Of a stretch of 64,000 bases of DNA, positions 27,490 through 36,657 are shown piece after piece (position 1 is the first letter of the stretch; each line of letters begins with the position of its first letter). The DNA comes from Streptomyces sp. R33 (GTDB taxonomy: Bacteria; Actinomycetota; Actinomycetes; Streptomycetales; Streptomycetaceae). Position numbers and translations under genes: made by a program. The stretch spans positions 1,550,001 to 1,614,000 of the forward strand of contig NZ_CP165727.1 in assembly GCF_041200175.1 (NCBI RefSeq), read 5' to 3'. Below the pieces are notes generated by a model that saw only the letters and a list, made by a program, of their open reading frames with translations, was not told the origin of the DNA and ran no database searches.

Positions 27490-27850
27490 CGGGTGAGTGG
27501 GGAGTCCGGAGCCGGGGCCGGGGCCGGCCGGGCCAGCATGAGGGCCGCGGCGACGAACGTGACGGCCACCTGCAGCGCCGCGCCCGCCGCAAGTCGTTCG
27601 GGACACCGACGGTCAGGAACGCGTGCAGGGCGCTGAGCAGGGATCGGATGCGGGAGGCGGTGACCAGGCGGGCGGGGGTGCGACTGCCGGTGCGCCAGGT
27701 CCACACCGCGGCGGCGAGCGTGGCGGCGCCGAGCACGGTGTCGGCGACCGAGACCGTCACCGGCGGCCCCGGCGTGCTGTGGTCGAGGCCCTGTAGATCA
27801 GGATCGCGGGGATGTCGGTGGCGCCCAGCAGGCAGCCAGCACCAGGGCGG
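27490..27850 (-). pseudogene. decayed small membrane protein
   Basis: Hydrophobic segments occur successively in different minus-strand frames: GCLLGATDIPAILIYRAS, then SVADTVLGAATLAAAVWTWR...LLSALHAFLTVGVPNDL, then AALQVAVTFVAAALMLARP. Together they make one plausible protein with about four membrane helices, needing at least two frameshift corrections. No intact frame covers it, and I do not recognise the family. Confidence 0.55.
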
Positions 27851-27897
27851 TTCGGCGAGCACCGAGTACGACGGGCTCCCCGCACAGGAGTTGACGT

Positions 27898-28890
27898 TCA
27901 CGCCGGCCGGGAGAGGCTCCCGGGACCTCCCAGTCGATTCTGCCCCCGCCGGGACGGCGGGTCCTTCGGGAGCGCCTGGGACGGTGCTTTCTTGTAGATG
28001 TGGTCGAGGCTGCCGCACATCACGTTGGAGGAGCCGATCCACATGATCGTGAAGGTGTAGCCGTTGCTCTTCCTGGTCACGGCGTCGGCGCAGTAGTCCG
28101 GCTTGATCTCGTCGGGTGCGATGCCTTGGGTCGACAGCGGGAACGGCAGCCGCTTGGGCAGCCAGCAGGCCCCGATGTCGACGATCCCCTTGAGGTCCTT
28201 GCGGACGACCGCCACCATGCCGATCGACCAGGGTGTGCTGTCGTGCTGGTACACCCCGACGGCTAGGCGGTCGGTCTCGTAGGCGCACTCCGCGAGGTCG
28301 TTGGCCGCGTTCAGCTTCCCGACGAACTGGCCGAGCCCGTTGCGGAAGCTCATGTACTTCGGGCTGCCGCTCTTGGGGACGAAGCCGAGGGTCTGGTCGG
28401 CCAGCGGGGCGAGGGGAAGACACGGGTTCTGATTGATCCTGCTGACCTTGTCCGCCGACGGGAAGGCGGGGAGCTGGGACCTGGTGAGGGGCCCGGGGGT
28501 GGGGCAGGTCGGCTTCTTGGTACTGGCGGCGCCGCCGCTCCGGCCGGCCCCGGCCGAGGGCTTCGGGTCGGGGGGCGCCGCATTGGGCTGCTGCTGCCCG
28601 CCACCGTGGTCCGACCCGGGGTTCGGCTGCGCGCATGACACACCCGTCAGTGCGACGACGACCGCCATCGTCGCGGCCGTCCACGCCCACCGGCCACTCG
28701 GGGTTGCCGGCAGCGATGCACGGGCACCACGTACGGGGGGCGACTGCGGGGCGAGGGGGCTCGGGCTTTCGGAGCGCAACGAGGGATGGTCCAGCCCGTT
28801 CGGAGCGGAACCTTCCTCGAACGTGTCGCCGTGGCCGGCAACGGCCGAAGCCGCGGCCGTGACGACGGCGGCCCGGCGTGCTCCCATCAT
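27898..28890 (-). CDS. membrane-anchored or lipoprotein-like hypothetical protein
   Basis: A 330-residue protein from ATG 28890, with GGGAGAG upstream. It has an unusual N-terminus of about 65 cytoplasmic residues, then a hydrophobic stretch TAATMAVVVALTGVSCAQ that may be an anchor or a lipobox (GVSC is a weak match). A Pro/Gly-rich linker and a globular domain with about six Cys follow (VDIGACWLPKRLPFPLST; YTFTIMWIGSSNVMCGSLDH). The last residues are Arg/Pro-rich and may be out of the ancestral frame. It is divergent from the LAL regulator at 29076. Confidence 0.6.
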   Translation of the reverse strand: MMGARRAAVVTAAASAVAGHGDTFEEGSAPNGLDHPSLRSESPSPLAPQSPPVRGARASLPATPSGRWAWTAATMAVVVALTGVSCAQPNPGSDHGGGQQQPNAAPPDPKPSAGAGRSGGAASTKKPTCPTPGPLTRSQLPAFPSADKVSRINQNPCLPLAPLADQTLGFVPKSGSPKYMSFRNGLGQFVGKLNAANDLAECAYETDRLAVGVYQHDSTPWSIGMVAVVRKDLKGIVDIGACWLPKRLPFPLSTQGIAPDEIKPDYCADAVTRKSNGYTFTIMWIGSSNVMCGSLDHIYKKAPSQALPKDPPSRRGQNRLGGPGSLSRPA

Positions 28891-29075
28891 GTTCTCTCCC
28901 TGGGTGTCGCAAGGTGGGTGTCCGGTCGAGTCGGGTGCGATCCCGAGCCGCCTCCGGGTGTGTGTGCCGACAACAGTGGCGTGCGCAGGTCGCCCGGGGC
29001 ATCAGTGCTGCCACTGAACCGTGGTACGCAGTCGCCGCGGGCCCTCGTCGAGTGCGTCTGCGGGATACTGCCGGG

Positions 29076-31850
29076 GTGGGAAGTGAACTCATCGGCAGGG
29101 CATCCGAGTTGGCGGTCCTTGCCCAGCGGGTCGAGGCGACGGCGCGGGGCTCCGGATCCGTGGTGCTGCTCGCGGGGCCGGCGGGCGTCGGCAAGAGCAC
29201 TCTCGCGGCCGAGGCGCTGCGCCGTCACGCCGACCGTGAACGTGTCACCGTCGTGCGGGGCCGCTGTCCCCGGGGCACGGTGGCACCACCCCTGTGGCCG
29301 TGGCAGCACGCACTGCGCTTGGCGGGAGTCACCCTCGGGTTCCCCGGACGGCGAAGCGCCGAGCCGACTGGGGCCGGGGCCGTGGCGCGGCAGCATCAGT
29401 GGAGTGCGACGGAGCCGACCGACGCGGCGGCGGCGCGGTTCTTGGAGCTGGCCCTGATGAGTGAGGCGCTGGCCGCGGCGGCCACCGAACGCGCCCTCGT
29501 CGTTCTGCTGGAGGATTTGCACTGGGCCGACACCGCCAGCCTCGATCTGTTGCGGCAGCTGACCGGTGAGGTCACCGACCGCGGACTGCTCGTTGTCGGC
29601 ACATTCCGCGAACCAGCCCCCGAGGAACCCGCCGGGGCGCTCGCGGAACTGGGCCGCTGCGGTGCCGAGACGCTGCGCCTGGCGCCCTTCACACTGGCAG
29701 AAGTCGCCCAGTGCGTCGGGGAGGCGGACGCGGCGCAGTGCTACCGAAGGACGGGTGGGCTGCCGCTTCTCGTCAGTGCACTGCGCATCCGTGCAGGCAG
29801 CCTCGGCACCGTCGTCAGCGGCCTGCTGACCGGGCTCACCAGCGAGCAGAAAGACGTAGTACGGGCGGCGGCCGTACTCGGCGAACCGCTGGACACAGAT
29901 CTGCTCACCCCGGTCCTGCCGCAGCTCGGCTCTACTGCCGTCACTCGGGCGCTGGAAGCGGCCTGGCACGCCGGGATCCTCACCGCGGAGAACGGCGCCG
30001 ACACCGGACGCACCTACCGCTTCACCCACGACCTGGTACGCGAGGAGGTACTCGCCCGAACCACCACGTCCGCCTCCCGTGCTCTGCACCAAGCGGCTGC
30101 GCGGGCACTGGAGCAGGCCGGGAACCCGGGCGAGGCAGCCCGTATCGCGGCACACTGGCGGCACTCCGGCACGGAGCCCGCGCACCGCGCCGCCGCAGCA
30201 CACTGGTCCCGGACCGCCGCCGAGCTGGCCCGCGAGCGGCACGCCTATGCGGACGCCGTCCGGCATCTGGCGGACGCCGCCGCCGTCCTCGACGCGGCGG
30301 ACCCGCAGCGGGCGTCGGCGCTCATCGACCTGGCCCGCGCCGAGTACCTGGTCGGGGACTACGACGCCAGCCTGCGTCACTGCGACGAAGCCTCCGACGC
30401 GGCGAAGGCGAAGCGCCGACCCGCGCTGCTCGCCGAGGCCGCCCTGGTGGTGCAGGGCGTCACGTACCCCCATGCCTCACAGGCCATCACCCGGCTGTGC
30501 AAGACGGCCCTGGCCGTCGAGGACCTGCACGACGCGATGCGCCCCCGGGTGCTCGCTCAGCTCGCCACCGTCTCGGCCGATCTGGGTTCACTCGAAGAGG
30601 CCGCCGAGCAGGCCCGCGCCGCCCTCGAATTGGCCGAGGCCACCGGTGATGCCCGGGCCGAACTCGACGCCGCCCGGGCGTTGCAGATGGTCCTGGCCCA
30701 TCCTGACGACACCGCCGAACGCCTGCGCCTGGGCGCGTTGGCCGTGTCCAGGGCCGAGCGGCTCGGTGACCCGATGGCCGCCGTCCTGGGCCACCAGTGG
30801 CGCGTTCAAGCCGGTTACCTGCTGGGCCGAATCGACCTGGTGGACGACGCGATCCGCGGCATCGAGGCGATCGCGGACCGCTCGAAGCTGCCGCTGACCC
30901 GCTGGCACCAACTGCGCGTCAGCGCGGCCCGGGCAGTGCAGGAAGGACGGTTCGCCGAGGCCCGCCGCTGCAACGAGGACGCCACCGGACTCGCCCGGGC
31001 CGGCGGAGACCAGTACGCGATCGCAATGAGCTACGTCCTGCAGCAACAGCTTGCCCTGGTGCGCGGCGACGCCGCAGAACTGTGCGAAGAGATGTGGCGC
31101 GACCTCGACCGCGCGCCCAAGAACCCGCTGATCCAGTCCATGCGGGCACGGGCGCTGTTCGTCGCCGGGCAGCCGGACGAAGCACTGGACGCCTATGACC
31201 AGCTACGCCCGCTGCTTCCGATCCCGACGGCGAACCCGACGTGGCCCGCGGTGCTGCTGAACCTGGTCGACCTGATCGAGCTGGCCGGTGACGCCGCCGC
31301 CGCACGGTTGGTGTACGACCAGCTCGCGCTGTTCAGGCCGTACCCTGGAGCGCTCGGCACACCCACGGCGTACTTCGCCGGCACGGTCAGCCGCGACCTC
31401 GGCCGCCTCGCCCTCACCACCGGCCGACCGGCACAGGCCGAGGAACTGCTCCGTGAAGCGCTGATCCGCAACCGGGCCCTCGGCGCGAGACCATACGTGG
31501 CGCTGACCTGCCTGAACCTCGCCACCGTAGAACGCGACAAAGGCGCCCTCGCCGATGCGGCCGCCTTCGCCAGGGAGGCCGCGGCGATCGCCGACCGGCT
31601 GGACCTGCCCGGCCCCTCCGCCGCCGCACACCTCATCGGCGAGATCGCCGCCCGGCGCGACGACACTGGGCCGCTCACCCCGCGCGAGCGACAGATCGCC
31701 GAACTCGTCGTCCGGGCGCGCACGAACCGTCAGATCGCCGACGAGCTGATCATTTCCGAACGTACGGTGGAAAGCCACGTCCGCAGCATCCTCACCAAGC
31801 TCGGATACGCCAACCGAACCGAAATGACCGCGCGGTGGGCAGCCCGCTGA
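29076..31850 (+). CDS. LAL-type LuxR-family transcriptional regulator
   Basis: 924 residues from GTG 29076. ATPase domain with Walker A AGPAGVGKST (about 30) and Walker B ALVVLLEDLHWAD; a long TPR-like helical middle; and a C-terminal LuxR HTH, LTPRERQIAELVVRARTNRQ...ISERTVESHVRSILTKLGY. The frame is open from 28878, but GTG 29076 begins just before ELIGRASEL, the normal start of this family (the EL.GR.xEL box). It could control the secreted-protein genes on the other side of the shared promoter. Confidence 0.9.
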   Translation: MGSELIGRASELAVLAQRVEATARGSGSVVLLAGPAGVGKSTLAAEALRRHADRERVTVVRGRCPRGTVAPPLWPWQHALRLAGVTLGFPGRRSAEPTGAGAVARQHQWSATEPTDAAAARFLELALMSEALAAAATERALVVLLEDLHWADTASLDLLRQLTGEVTDRGLLVVGTFREPAPEEPAGALAELGRCGAETLRLAPFTLAEVAQCVGEADAAQCYRRTGGLPLLVSALRIRAGSLGTVVSGLLTGLTSEQKDVVRAAAVLGEPLDTDLLTPVLPQLGSTAVTRALEAAWHAGILTAENGADTGRTYRFTHDLVREEVLARTTTSASRALHQAAARALEQAGNPGEAARIAAHWRHSGTEPAHRAAAAHWSRTAAELARERHAYADAVRHLADAAAVLDAADPQRASALIDLARAEYLVGDYDASLRHCDEASDAAKAKRRPALLAEAALVVQGVTYPHASQAITRLCKTALAVEDLHDAMRPRVLAQLATVSADLGSLEEAAEQARAALELAEATGDARAELDAARALQMVLAHPDDTAERLRLGALAVSRAERLGDPMAAVLGHQWRVQAGYLLGRIDLVDDAIRGIEAIADRSKLPLTRWHQLRVSAARAVQEGRFAEARRCNEDATGLARAGGDQYAIAMSYVLQQQLALVRGDAAELCEEMWRDLDRAPKNPLIQSMRARALFVAGQPDEALDAYDQLRPLLPIPTANPTWPAVLLNLVDLIELAGDAAAARLVYDQLALFRPYPGALGTPTAYFAGTVSRDLGRLALTTGRPAQAEELLREALIRNRALGARPYVALTCLNLATVERDKGALADAAAFAREAAAIADRLDLPGPSAAAHLIGEIAARRDDTGPLTPRERQIAELVVRARTNRQIADELIISERTVESHVRSILTKLGYANRTEMTARWAAR

Positions 31851-31854
31851 CCCA

Positions 31855-32238
31855 TCAGGCTCTTCCCGCCCTTCGGTCAGCGCGGCCCGGCGGCTGCCTA
31901 CGAGTCGTCGGGCGCACCCCGGGAGCCTCCACCGGCTGGGCATCGCGGTCGCCTGACCGCGCATACGGGGTCCCCTGCTGGGGGCCTTCAAGCTCGACCG
32001 GGCCACCGGCAGGTGATACGTCCGTGCCGACGAGTGCGCGGGAGGAGGGGCGTCCATCGGAATCGGTGGTGGACAGCGTCATGATGTGGGGTTCGGGGGC
32101 CTGTGCCTCGATCGTCTCCTTCAGCCAGCGCTCGAACACAGGTACCGGGTCGCGCGGAGTCGTCGCGTCGTCGAAGGACGGCATGTCGGCGGGGAGGACC
32201 GGGAAGGACCGGAGCATCTCGTGCGGGTTCTCGGCCAT
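31855..32238 (-). pseudogene. PNPOx-type flavoprotein, N-terminal fragment
   Basis: From ATG 32238 the frame reads a pyridoxamine-phosphate-oxidase-like N-terminus, with FERWLKETIEAQAPEPHIMT and TTDSDGRPSSRALVG, then loses similarity after about residue 75 and runs into unrelated Arg/Pro-rich residues. The start codon overlaps the stop of the MFS gene (ATGA), so it was the third gene of that operon before truncation. A short hairpin (31944-31961) lies in the lost part. Confidence 0.7.
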
Positions 32239-33497
32239 CAGGCCGTGGCCCCCTGGGAAGCGGTGGTGGTAGGGGCTTGGCTGGTGCTGACCGCGTGTGC
32301 CGGCAGCGACCGCTCGGCGTACAGGAGGATCGCCGCGCCGGTCAGGACCAACAGAGCGAGAAACGTCCACAGTTGCCATTGTCCGGCGTCGAGCAGAAAT
32401 CCCAGCAGCATGGGCGCGATGGTGCGGCAGACCGACCAGGACAGCTGGTAGACCGAGAGGTACCGTCCCCGCAGGTGATCGGGGGCAGCCTGGACCGACA
32501 GGCCCTGCGAGGGCGCGGAGTGGACGAGTTCGCCGACGGTGTAGAGCACCGCGACCGCCAAGACGGCGACGATGGCATCCGGACCGCTGACGAACTGAGG
32601 AAGGACTGCGAAGGCGGCGAAGGAGAGAGCGAAGATCGCCGCGCCGAGCGCGGCCGCACGTGGACGTCTGCCGCGCAAGGCCAGGCGGGCGGCGGGGACG
32701 CCGAGCGCGGCGACCAGAGCGGTGTTGACCGCGAAGACGGCCCCGGCCAGGGCATCGGGCATGCCGACATCGCGGGTGAGGAAGACCGGCAGGGCCATGG
32801 CCTGGGTGGTGTAGCCGAAGGCGATCAGGAAATTTGCCGCCGTGATGAGCAGGTAGGGCCGGTCGGCGAGCACCTGCCGGTAACCGTCCCGTGTTCTCTC
32901 CGGCCGCTTGACGTCGCTGCGGACGTTCGGGATCCGGGCCACCAGTACCGCGGCGACAGCGAAGACCATAGCCAGAACTTCAGCGGCGGCGATGAAGCCG
33001 GCGCTGCCGTTCAGCATCAGCATGCCCGCTGCCGCCAGGCTGCCGCATCCCATCCCGGCGTTGCGCAGGCTGCGGTCCCACGCCAGGAGACGGTCCCGTT
33101 CGGCGCCTTCGGCGATCTCACCGATGAGAGTGTGCTGGCTCGGCGATGAGGCCCACATACCGACCGCGACCACTAGGGCGATCGCCAGGAATGCGGGGAA
33201 GGAGTCGGCGAACGGGTAGGCGGCGAACCCGATCGCGCGCAGCGCGAGCACGCCGATGAGTACCCGTCGGCCGCCGAATCGGTCGATGAGGACGCCTGCG
33301 GCCGGCATGAACGCCAACGCGCAGAGCCCGGCGACCGTGAGTCCCGCGCCGGTCGACGTCAGGGACAGGCCGGTGAGCGAGTGGACGAACAGCATCGTCA
33401 GCGGCACGTAGATGCCGTCGCCGATCGAGCTGACCAGGCTCGCGGCGATGAGGCGGCGGCGGGTGCGAACGCCGGGTTCAGCGGAGGTCGAGCGCAC
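32238..33497 (-). CDS. MFS transporter
   Basis: A 419-residue major facilitator with about 12 hydrophobic segments. The loop between helices 2 and 3 carries the family motif as AGVLIDRFGGRRVLIG, and VKRPERTRDGYRQVLADRP is the central cytoplasmic loop. Its GTG start overlaps the 3' end of the DsbA-like gene by 20 bases, so they form one operon. In the MarR-controlled context a drug or stress-metabolite exporter is likely, but the substrate is unknown. Confidence 0.9.
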   Translation of the reverse strand: MRSTSAEPGVRTRRRLIAASLVSSIGDGIYVPLTMLFVHSLTGLSLTSTGAGLTVAGLCALAFMPAAGVLIDRFGGRRVLIGVLALRAIGFAAYPFADSFPAFLAIALVVAVGMWASSPSQHTLIGEIAEGAERDRLLAWDRSLRNAGMGCGSLAAAGMLMLNGSAGFIAAAEVLAMVFAVAAVLVARIPNVRSDVKRPERTRDGYRQVLADRPYLLITAANFLIAFGYTTQAMALPVFLTRDVGMPDALAGAVFAVNTALVAALGVPAARLALRGRRPRAAALGAAIFALSFAAFAVLPQFVSGPDAIVAVLAVAVLYTVGELVHSAPSQGLSVQAAPDHLRGRYLSVYQLSWSVCRTIAPMLLGFLLDAGQWQLWTFLALLVLTGAAILLYAERSLPAHAVSTSQAPTTTASQGATA

Positions 33498-34101
33498 CGC
33501 GTCCCCGCTTCAGCTCGGCGAACGCTCCCATCCCGGCCAGGGTACGAGTGGCCTGGAACAGCCGGATCGCCTCCTCGCCTTTGGGTATGGAGGTGAGGAC
33601 GGGGCCGAAGAAGCCTGCGCCATCCACGGTGACGACGGGTGTCCCGGCCTCTTCGCCGACCGCTTCCTGTCCGGCCTGGTGGCTGGCGCGCAGGGTCGTG
33701 TCGAATGCGTCGGTGTGAGCGGCCTTGGCCAGGGACGCGGGCAGCCCCAGCTCGTCGAGGGATTCGTTGATGACTGCGTCGTAGTCCTTGTTGCGCTCCA
33801 CGTGGAAGCGGCTGCCGAGCGCGGTGTAGAGGTCGCGCAGGACCGCGTTGCCGTGGAGGGCTTCGGCGGCCGCGCACACCCGGGCCGGGCCCCAGGCCCG
33901 GTCATTGAACTCGCGGTACCAAGGCTCGAGTTCGCGGTGCTCGTTGAGCACGGACAGGCTCATGATCCGGAAGCGCAGGTCGATCGGCTGAAGGCGTTCG
34001 ACTTCGAGCAGCCACCGGGAGGTGACCCAGACGAAGGGGCAGGTGGGGTCGAAGTAGCAGACAACCGCCGAGGCGGCTTGAGGAGCAATAGTGTCTTCCA
34101 T
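33478..34101 (-). CDS. DsbA-fold protein of the Rv2466c (mycothiol-dependent reductase) family
   Basis: A 207-residue protein, the same length as Mycobacterium tuberculosis Rv2466c. It shares the family pattern FDPTCPFVWVTSRWLLEVE, FRIMSLSVLNE, AWGPARV, VINESLDELGLP, and FFGPVLTSIPKGEEA. Rv2466c has a CPWC active site; here it is CPFV, so only one Cys remains. The start ATG 34101 lies within the operator dyad. It is the first gene of an operon with the MFS transporter, divergent from MarR. Confidence 0.9.
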   Translation of the reverse strand: MEDTIAPQAASAVVCYFDPTCPFVWVTSRWLLEVERLQPIDLRFRIMSLSVLNEHRELEPWYREFNDRAWGPARVCAAAEALHGNAVLRDLYTALGSRFHVERNKDYDAVINESLDELGLPASLAKAAHTDAFDTTLRASHQAGQEAVGEEAGTPVVTVDGAGFFGPVLTSIPKGEEAIRLFQATRTLAGMGAFAELKRGRGALDLR

Positions 34102-34129
34102 GGAAGGTAAATTATCATCCGTGGAAGAT
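34094..34129. promoter_or_regulatory. MarR-type operator dyad
   Basis: TCTTCCATGGAAGGT on one side and the complement of ATCATCCGTGGAAGA on the other match at 12 of 15 positions. They span the start region of the DsbA-like gene and lie just in front of the MarR gene. The palindrome CTTCCATGGAAG is part of it. Its position fits repression of both divergent genes. Confidence 0.6.
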
Positions 34130-34141
34130 ATACTGGAAGCC

Positions 34142-34639
34142 ATGCAGCCCGACTCCATCGCCGCCATCGTCGAACAGTGGAAACGCGAGAGGCCCGATCT
34201 CGATGCGACACCAATCCTCGTCACCGGCCGGCTCTTCCGGCTTACCGACGCACTGGACCACCGACTGCGCCCGCCCTTCGCCGCCGCAGATCTGGGAAGC
34301 GGCGACTTCGACGTACTTGCGGCGCTTCGACGTTCCGGGGCGCCCTTTGCCCTGTCCGCAGGCGAGCTCAGCCGCACCGTCCTGGTCACCACCGGCGCGG
34401 TCACCAAGCGAGTCGACCGACTCGAAGCCCGTGGCCTGGTCAGCAGATCCGTCGCCGAGACCGATTCGCGCGGACGTCTCATCACCCTCACCACCGAGGG
34501 CGTCGAACTGACCGACGAGCTCATCGCCGTCCACCTGGACAACCAGCGCCGACTCCTCGCCGGGCTCAGCAGAGACGAGCAAACTCAGCTCGCCTGCCTG
34601 CTCGAACGACTTGCCTCAACACTGGCCGCCAGTGATTGA
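34142..34639 (+). CDS. MarR-family transcriptional regulator
   Basis: 165 residues from ATG 34142 (GGAAG upstream); the frame is open from 34091. Winged helix FDVLAALRRSG...FALSAGELSRTVLVTTGAVTKR, wing VDRLEARGLVSRSVAETDSR, then a helical dimerisation end. It is divergent from the DsbA-like/MFS operon with an operator dyad between, the standard layout for a MarR repressor of an efflux/detoxification operon. Confidence 0.9.
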   Translation: MQPDSIAAIVEQWKRERPDLDATPILVTGRLFRLTDALDHRLRPPFAAADLGSGDFDVLAALRRSGAPFALSAGELSRTVLVTTGAVTKRVDRLEARGLVSRSVAETDSRGRLITLTTEGVELTDELIAVHLDNQRRLLAGLSRDEQTQLACLLERLASTLAASD

Positions 34640-34742
34640 TCACCCGCAGGCAACGTCGCAGGCACTGACAGCCGTAATGACTGCGTGAGCGCTGGGCGCC
34701 CGCGCCGTGAGGAGCTGGAGCGGTTTCGGATCACGCCGGGCT

Positions 34743-35174
34743 CTACGGCGCTTCGTGGAGCCGAGTCAATAGGGCCATCAGCTGGTTCTGCTCATCCGGG
34801 TTGAGTGGTGCCAGCAGCTCGGCGTTGGCGGCTTTGGCCAGAGCTGCGCAGCGACCGAGGAGGGCCGCGCCCTCCGGCGTGACGGTGACGGCGTTCTTGC
34901 GGCGATCGGCGGGGTCCGGGGTGCGCAGGACGAGGCCCGCCTCCTGGAGGTGGTTGAGGATGCCGACCATGTCCTTGGGGTCGACGGCGAGTCTGCGACC
35001 TAGGTCGGCCTGGGCGACGGGGCCGTACTCGGCGGTCGCAGCCAGCACCGCGTGGTGCATGAGCTTCAGCCCCTCCCCCGCGATCGCGTCGGAAACCAGG
35101 CCCCGGCCGCGCGCCGCGACGCGGCCGACGAGCCAGGTCGGCAGGGACTGGATGTACTCGAGGGCTGAGGTCAT
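34743..35174 (-). CDS. MarR-family transcriptional regulator
   Basis: A 143-residue protein. HTH AQADLGRRLAVDPKDMVGILNH, wing LQEAGLVLRTPDPADRRKNAV, and helical N- and C-termini for dimerisation. It is divergent from a quinone-oxidoreductase-like gene, with two short inverted repeats between them, so probably represses that gene. Confidence 0.9.
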   Translation of the reverse strand: MTSALEYIQSLPTWLVGRVAARGRGLVSDAIAGEGLKLMHHAVLAATAEYGPVAQADLGRRLAVDPKDMVGILNHLQEAGLVLRTPDPADRRKNAVTVTPEGAALLGRCAALAKAANAELLAPLNPDEQNQLMALLTRLHEAP

Positions 35175-35187
35175 GCAGTCAGCCTAA

Positions 35188-35240
35188 CCAAAATTCGTTG
35201 GACTCCCCCATGACTTTCCGCTTATCGTTGGGATGCCCAA
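35188..35240. promoter_or_regulatory. divergent promoter with two small dyads
   Basis: CCAA-N6-TTGG at 35188-35201 and TTGGG-ATG-CCCAA at 35228-35240 share the CCAA/TTGG half-site, 39 bp apart centre to centre. They lie between the MarR gene and the oxidoreductase start (GTG 35263) and are good candidates for MarR binding. Confidence 0.5.
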
Positions 35241-35262
35241 TGAAATGGATCGGGGAGGTCCT

Positions 35263-36186
35263 GTGCTGCGCATTCGCCATGAGGTCAACGGTGGACCCGA
35301 GGTGCTGTTCGCCGAGGAGGTCGACCGACCCGAGGTGAGAGCCCGGGAGGTGCTGATCCGGGTCGAGGCGGTCGGGGTGACCCTGCCCACTGTGCGCAAG
35401 GTGCGGGAAGGCAGCGAGCCGATCTCGTTCGGCGGCGAGGTCGCCGGGGAGATCGTCGCCGCAGGTGCGGGAGTCACCGCCTTCGGCGTCGGAGATCGCG
35501 TCACCGGGCTGTGCTTCGCCGACGCCTACGCCGAGTTCGCGGTCTTGACCACCGCCATGACTTCCCGGATCCCGGACGGTGCGAGTTCCGTGGAGGCGGT
35601 CGCGCTGGTCCGCAGCGGGCTGGTGGCGCGCGGTGCCTACGAGGCCGCGCGCATGGAGCCCGGCGAGTCGGTGCTGGTCACGGCGGCGGCCGGCGCAGTG
35701 GGCACGCTCGCCCTCCAGTACGCGAAGGCCGGTGGGGCAGCACGCGTCGTCGCCGCCGTCAGCAGCGCCGACAAGGCCGACTTCGTCCGAGGGCTGGGCG
35801 CCGACGAGGTCGTCCTGTACGAGGACGTCGACTGGGGCGCCCCGTACGACGTGATCCTCGACGGCGTCGGCGGCGACCTGCTGGGCCCGGCCGTGCGGGC
35901 TCTGGCGACGGGTGGCCGGCTGGTGGCCTTCAGCTCCGGCGGCGGCACGGTGGAGGCGTACGAACTCCTGGTCCGCGGCGCCTCGATGATCGGCTTCCAG
36001 ATGCGGGCCATCGCCTTCGGCAACCCTGAACTCTACGACCGCTGGCTTCGCGAGCTCTGGCAGATGCGCGACGCGGGCACCCTGCGCACCGCCGTACACG
36101 AGGAGATCCCCCTCGGCGAAGCAGCCCGAGCCCACACCCTCATCGAACAGCGCCGTAACCTCGGCAAGGTCGTCCTCATCCCCTAG
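35263..36186 (+). CDS. NADPH:quinone oxidoreductase-like MDR protein
   Basis: A 307-residue medium-chain dehydrogenase/reductase. The GroES-like N-terminus (VLIRVEAVGVTLPTVRKVRE, FGGEVAGEIVAAGAGV) is followed by a Rossmann fold (VLVTAAAGAVGTLALQYAK, the AxxGxxG form) and GQRRNLGKVVL-type end. No zinc ligands are seen, which fits the quinone reductase branch. GTG 35263 has GGGGAGG upstream and is preferred over ATG 35233, which lies inside a dyad. Confidence 0.9.
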   Translation: MLRIRHEVNGGPEVLFAEEVDRPEVRAREVLIRVEAVGVTLPTVRKVREGSEPISFGGEVAGEIVAAGAGVTAFGVGDRVTGLCFADAYAEFAVLTTAMTSRIPDGASSVEAVALVRSGLVARGAYEAARMEPGESVLVTAAAGAVGTLALQYAKAGGAARVVAAVSSADKADFVRGLGADEVVLYEDVDWGAPYDVILDGVGGDLLGPAVRALATGGRLVAFSSGGGTVEAYELLVRGASMIGFQMRAIAFGNPELYDRWLRELWQMRDAGTLRTAVHEEIPLGEAARAHTLIEQRRNLGKVVLIP

Positions 36187-36657
36187 ATAGCTGCTTTAGG
36201 AAGCGAGGGCGGCCAGCCATTTGGTGAGGTCGCCCCGCGATCAACTGGCCGATGACCCCCCGACGCCTCCGCGAAGGCAGCCAGTAGGCGAGCAGCATCG
36301 GGCGGCCTATGAGTAGGCAAAACGTCGTCGCGTCACGGATCGAGGCACTCAACCCGATGGTGTGCGCTTGTCTGCCCGGCCCGTGAGTCGGCCGGCGCGT
36401 CGACGCCCGCAACCTCCGCGCCCTTCAAGCCTCTGACCTGCGGTGGAAGACCCCTGCAATCTTGGTCGGGGATCGCAAGCGTAGACCAGCTCTGATTCTG
36501 CGGAGGTTCCAAGGTCCGCGACCCCCCGTCCATAGACAGCAAGTTCACGGCAGAGGCCCCGTTGATCTGCGCAGACAGGTCAACGGGGCTTCTTCGAGTC
36601 CGCATTCGAGCGGTGGGAAACCAGGCGAAAACGGGTGCGTGAGCCGTGCCGGATTCT
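36187..36657. other. intergenic region with a possible transposase tail
   Basis: No complete gene. On the minus strand a short tail GDLTKWLAALAS ends at TAA 36196-36198 and resembles the ends of some transposases, but it is too short to assign. The hairpin at 36556-36589 is the only other clear structure. Confidence 0.4.
36556..36589. terminator. stem-loop terminator
   Basis: GCCCCGTTGA and TCAACGGGGC form a perfect 10-bp stem around a 14-nt loop, with TTCTTC after it on the plus strand. It lies between the convergent oxidoreductase and alpha/beta hydrolase genes. Confidence 0.65.

Noticed and set aside
27473..29200. 575-residue minus-strand reading frame
   Set aside because: It mixes several frames of other genes; only its last part overlaps the decayed membrane protein, which is annotated separately.
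36450..36560. possible tRNA gene
   Set aside because: No cloverleaf with an anticodon arm and T-loop could be drawn; the clear stem nearby is the terminator at 36556-36589.
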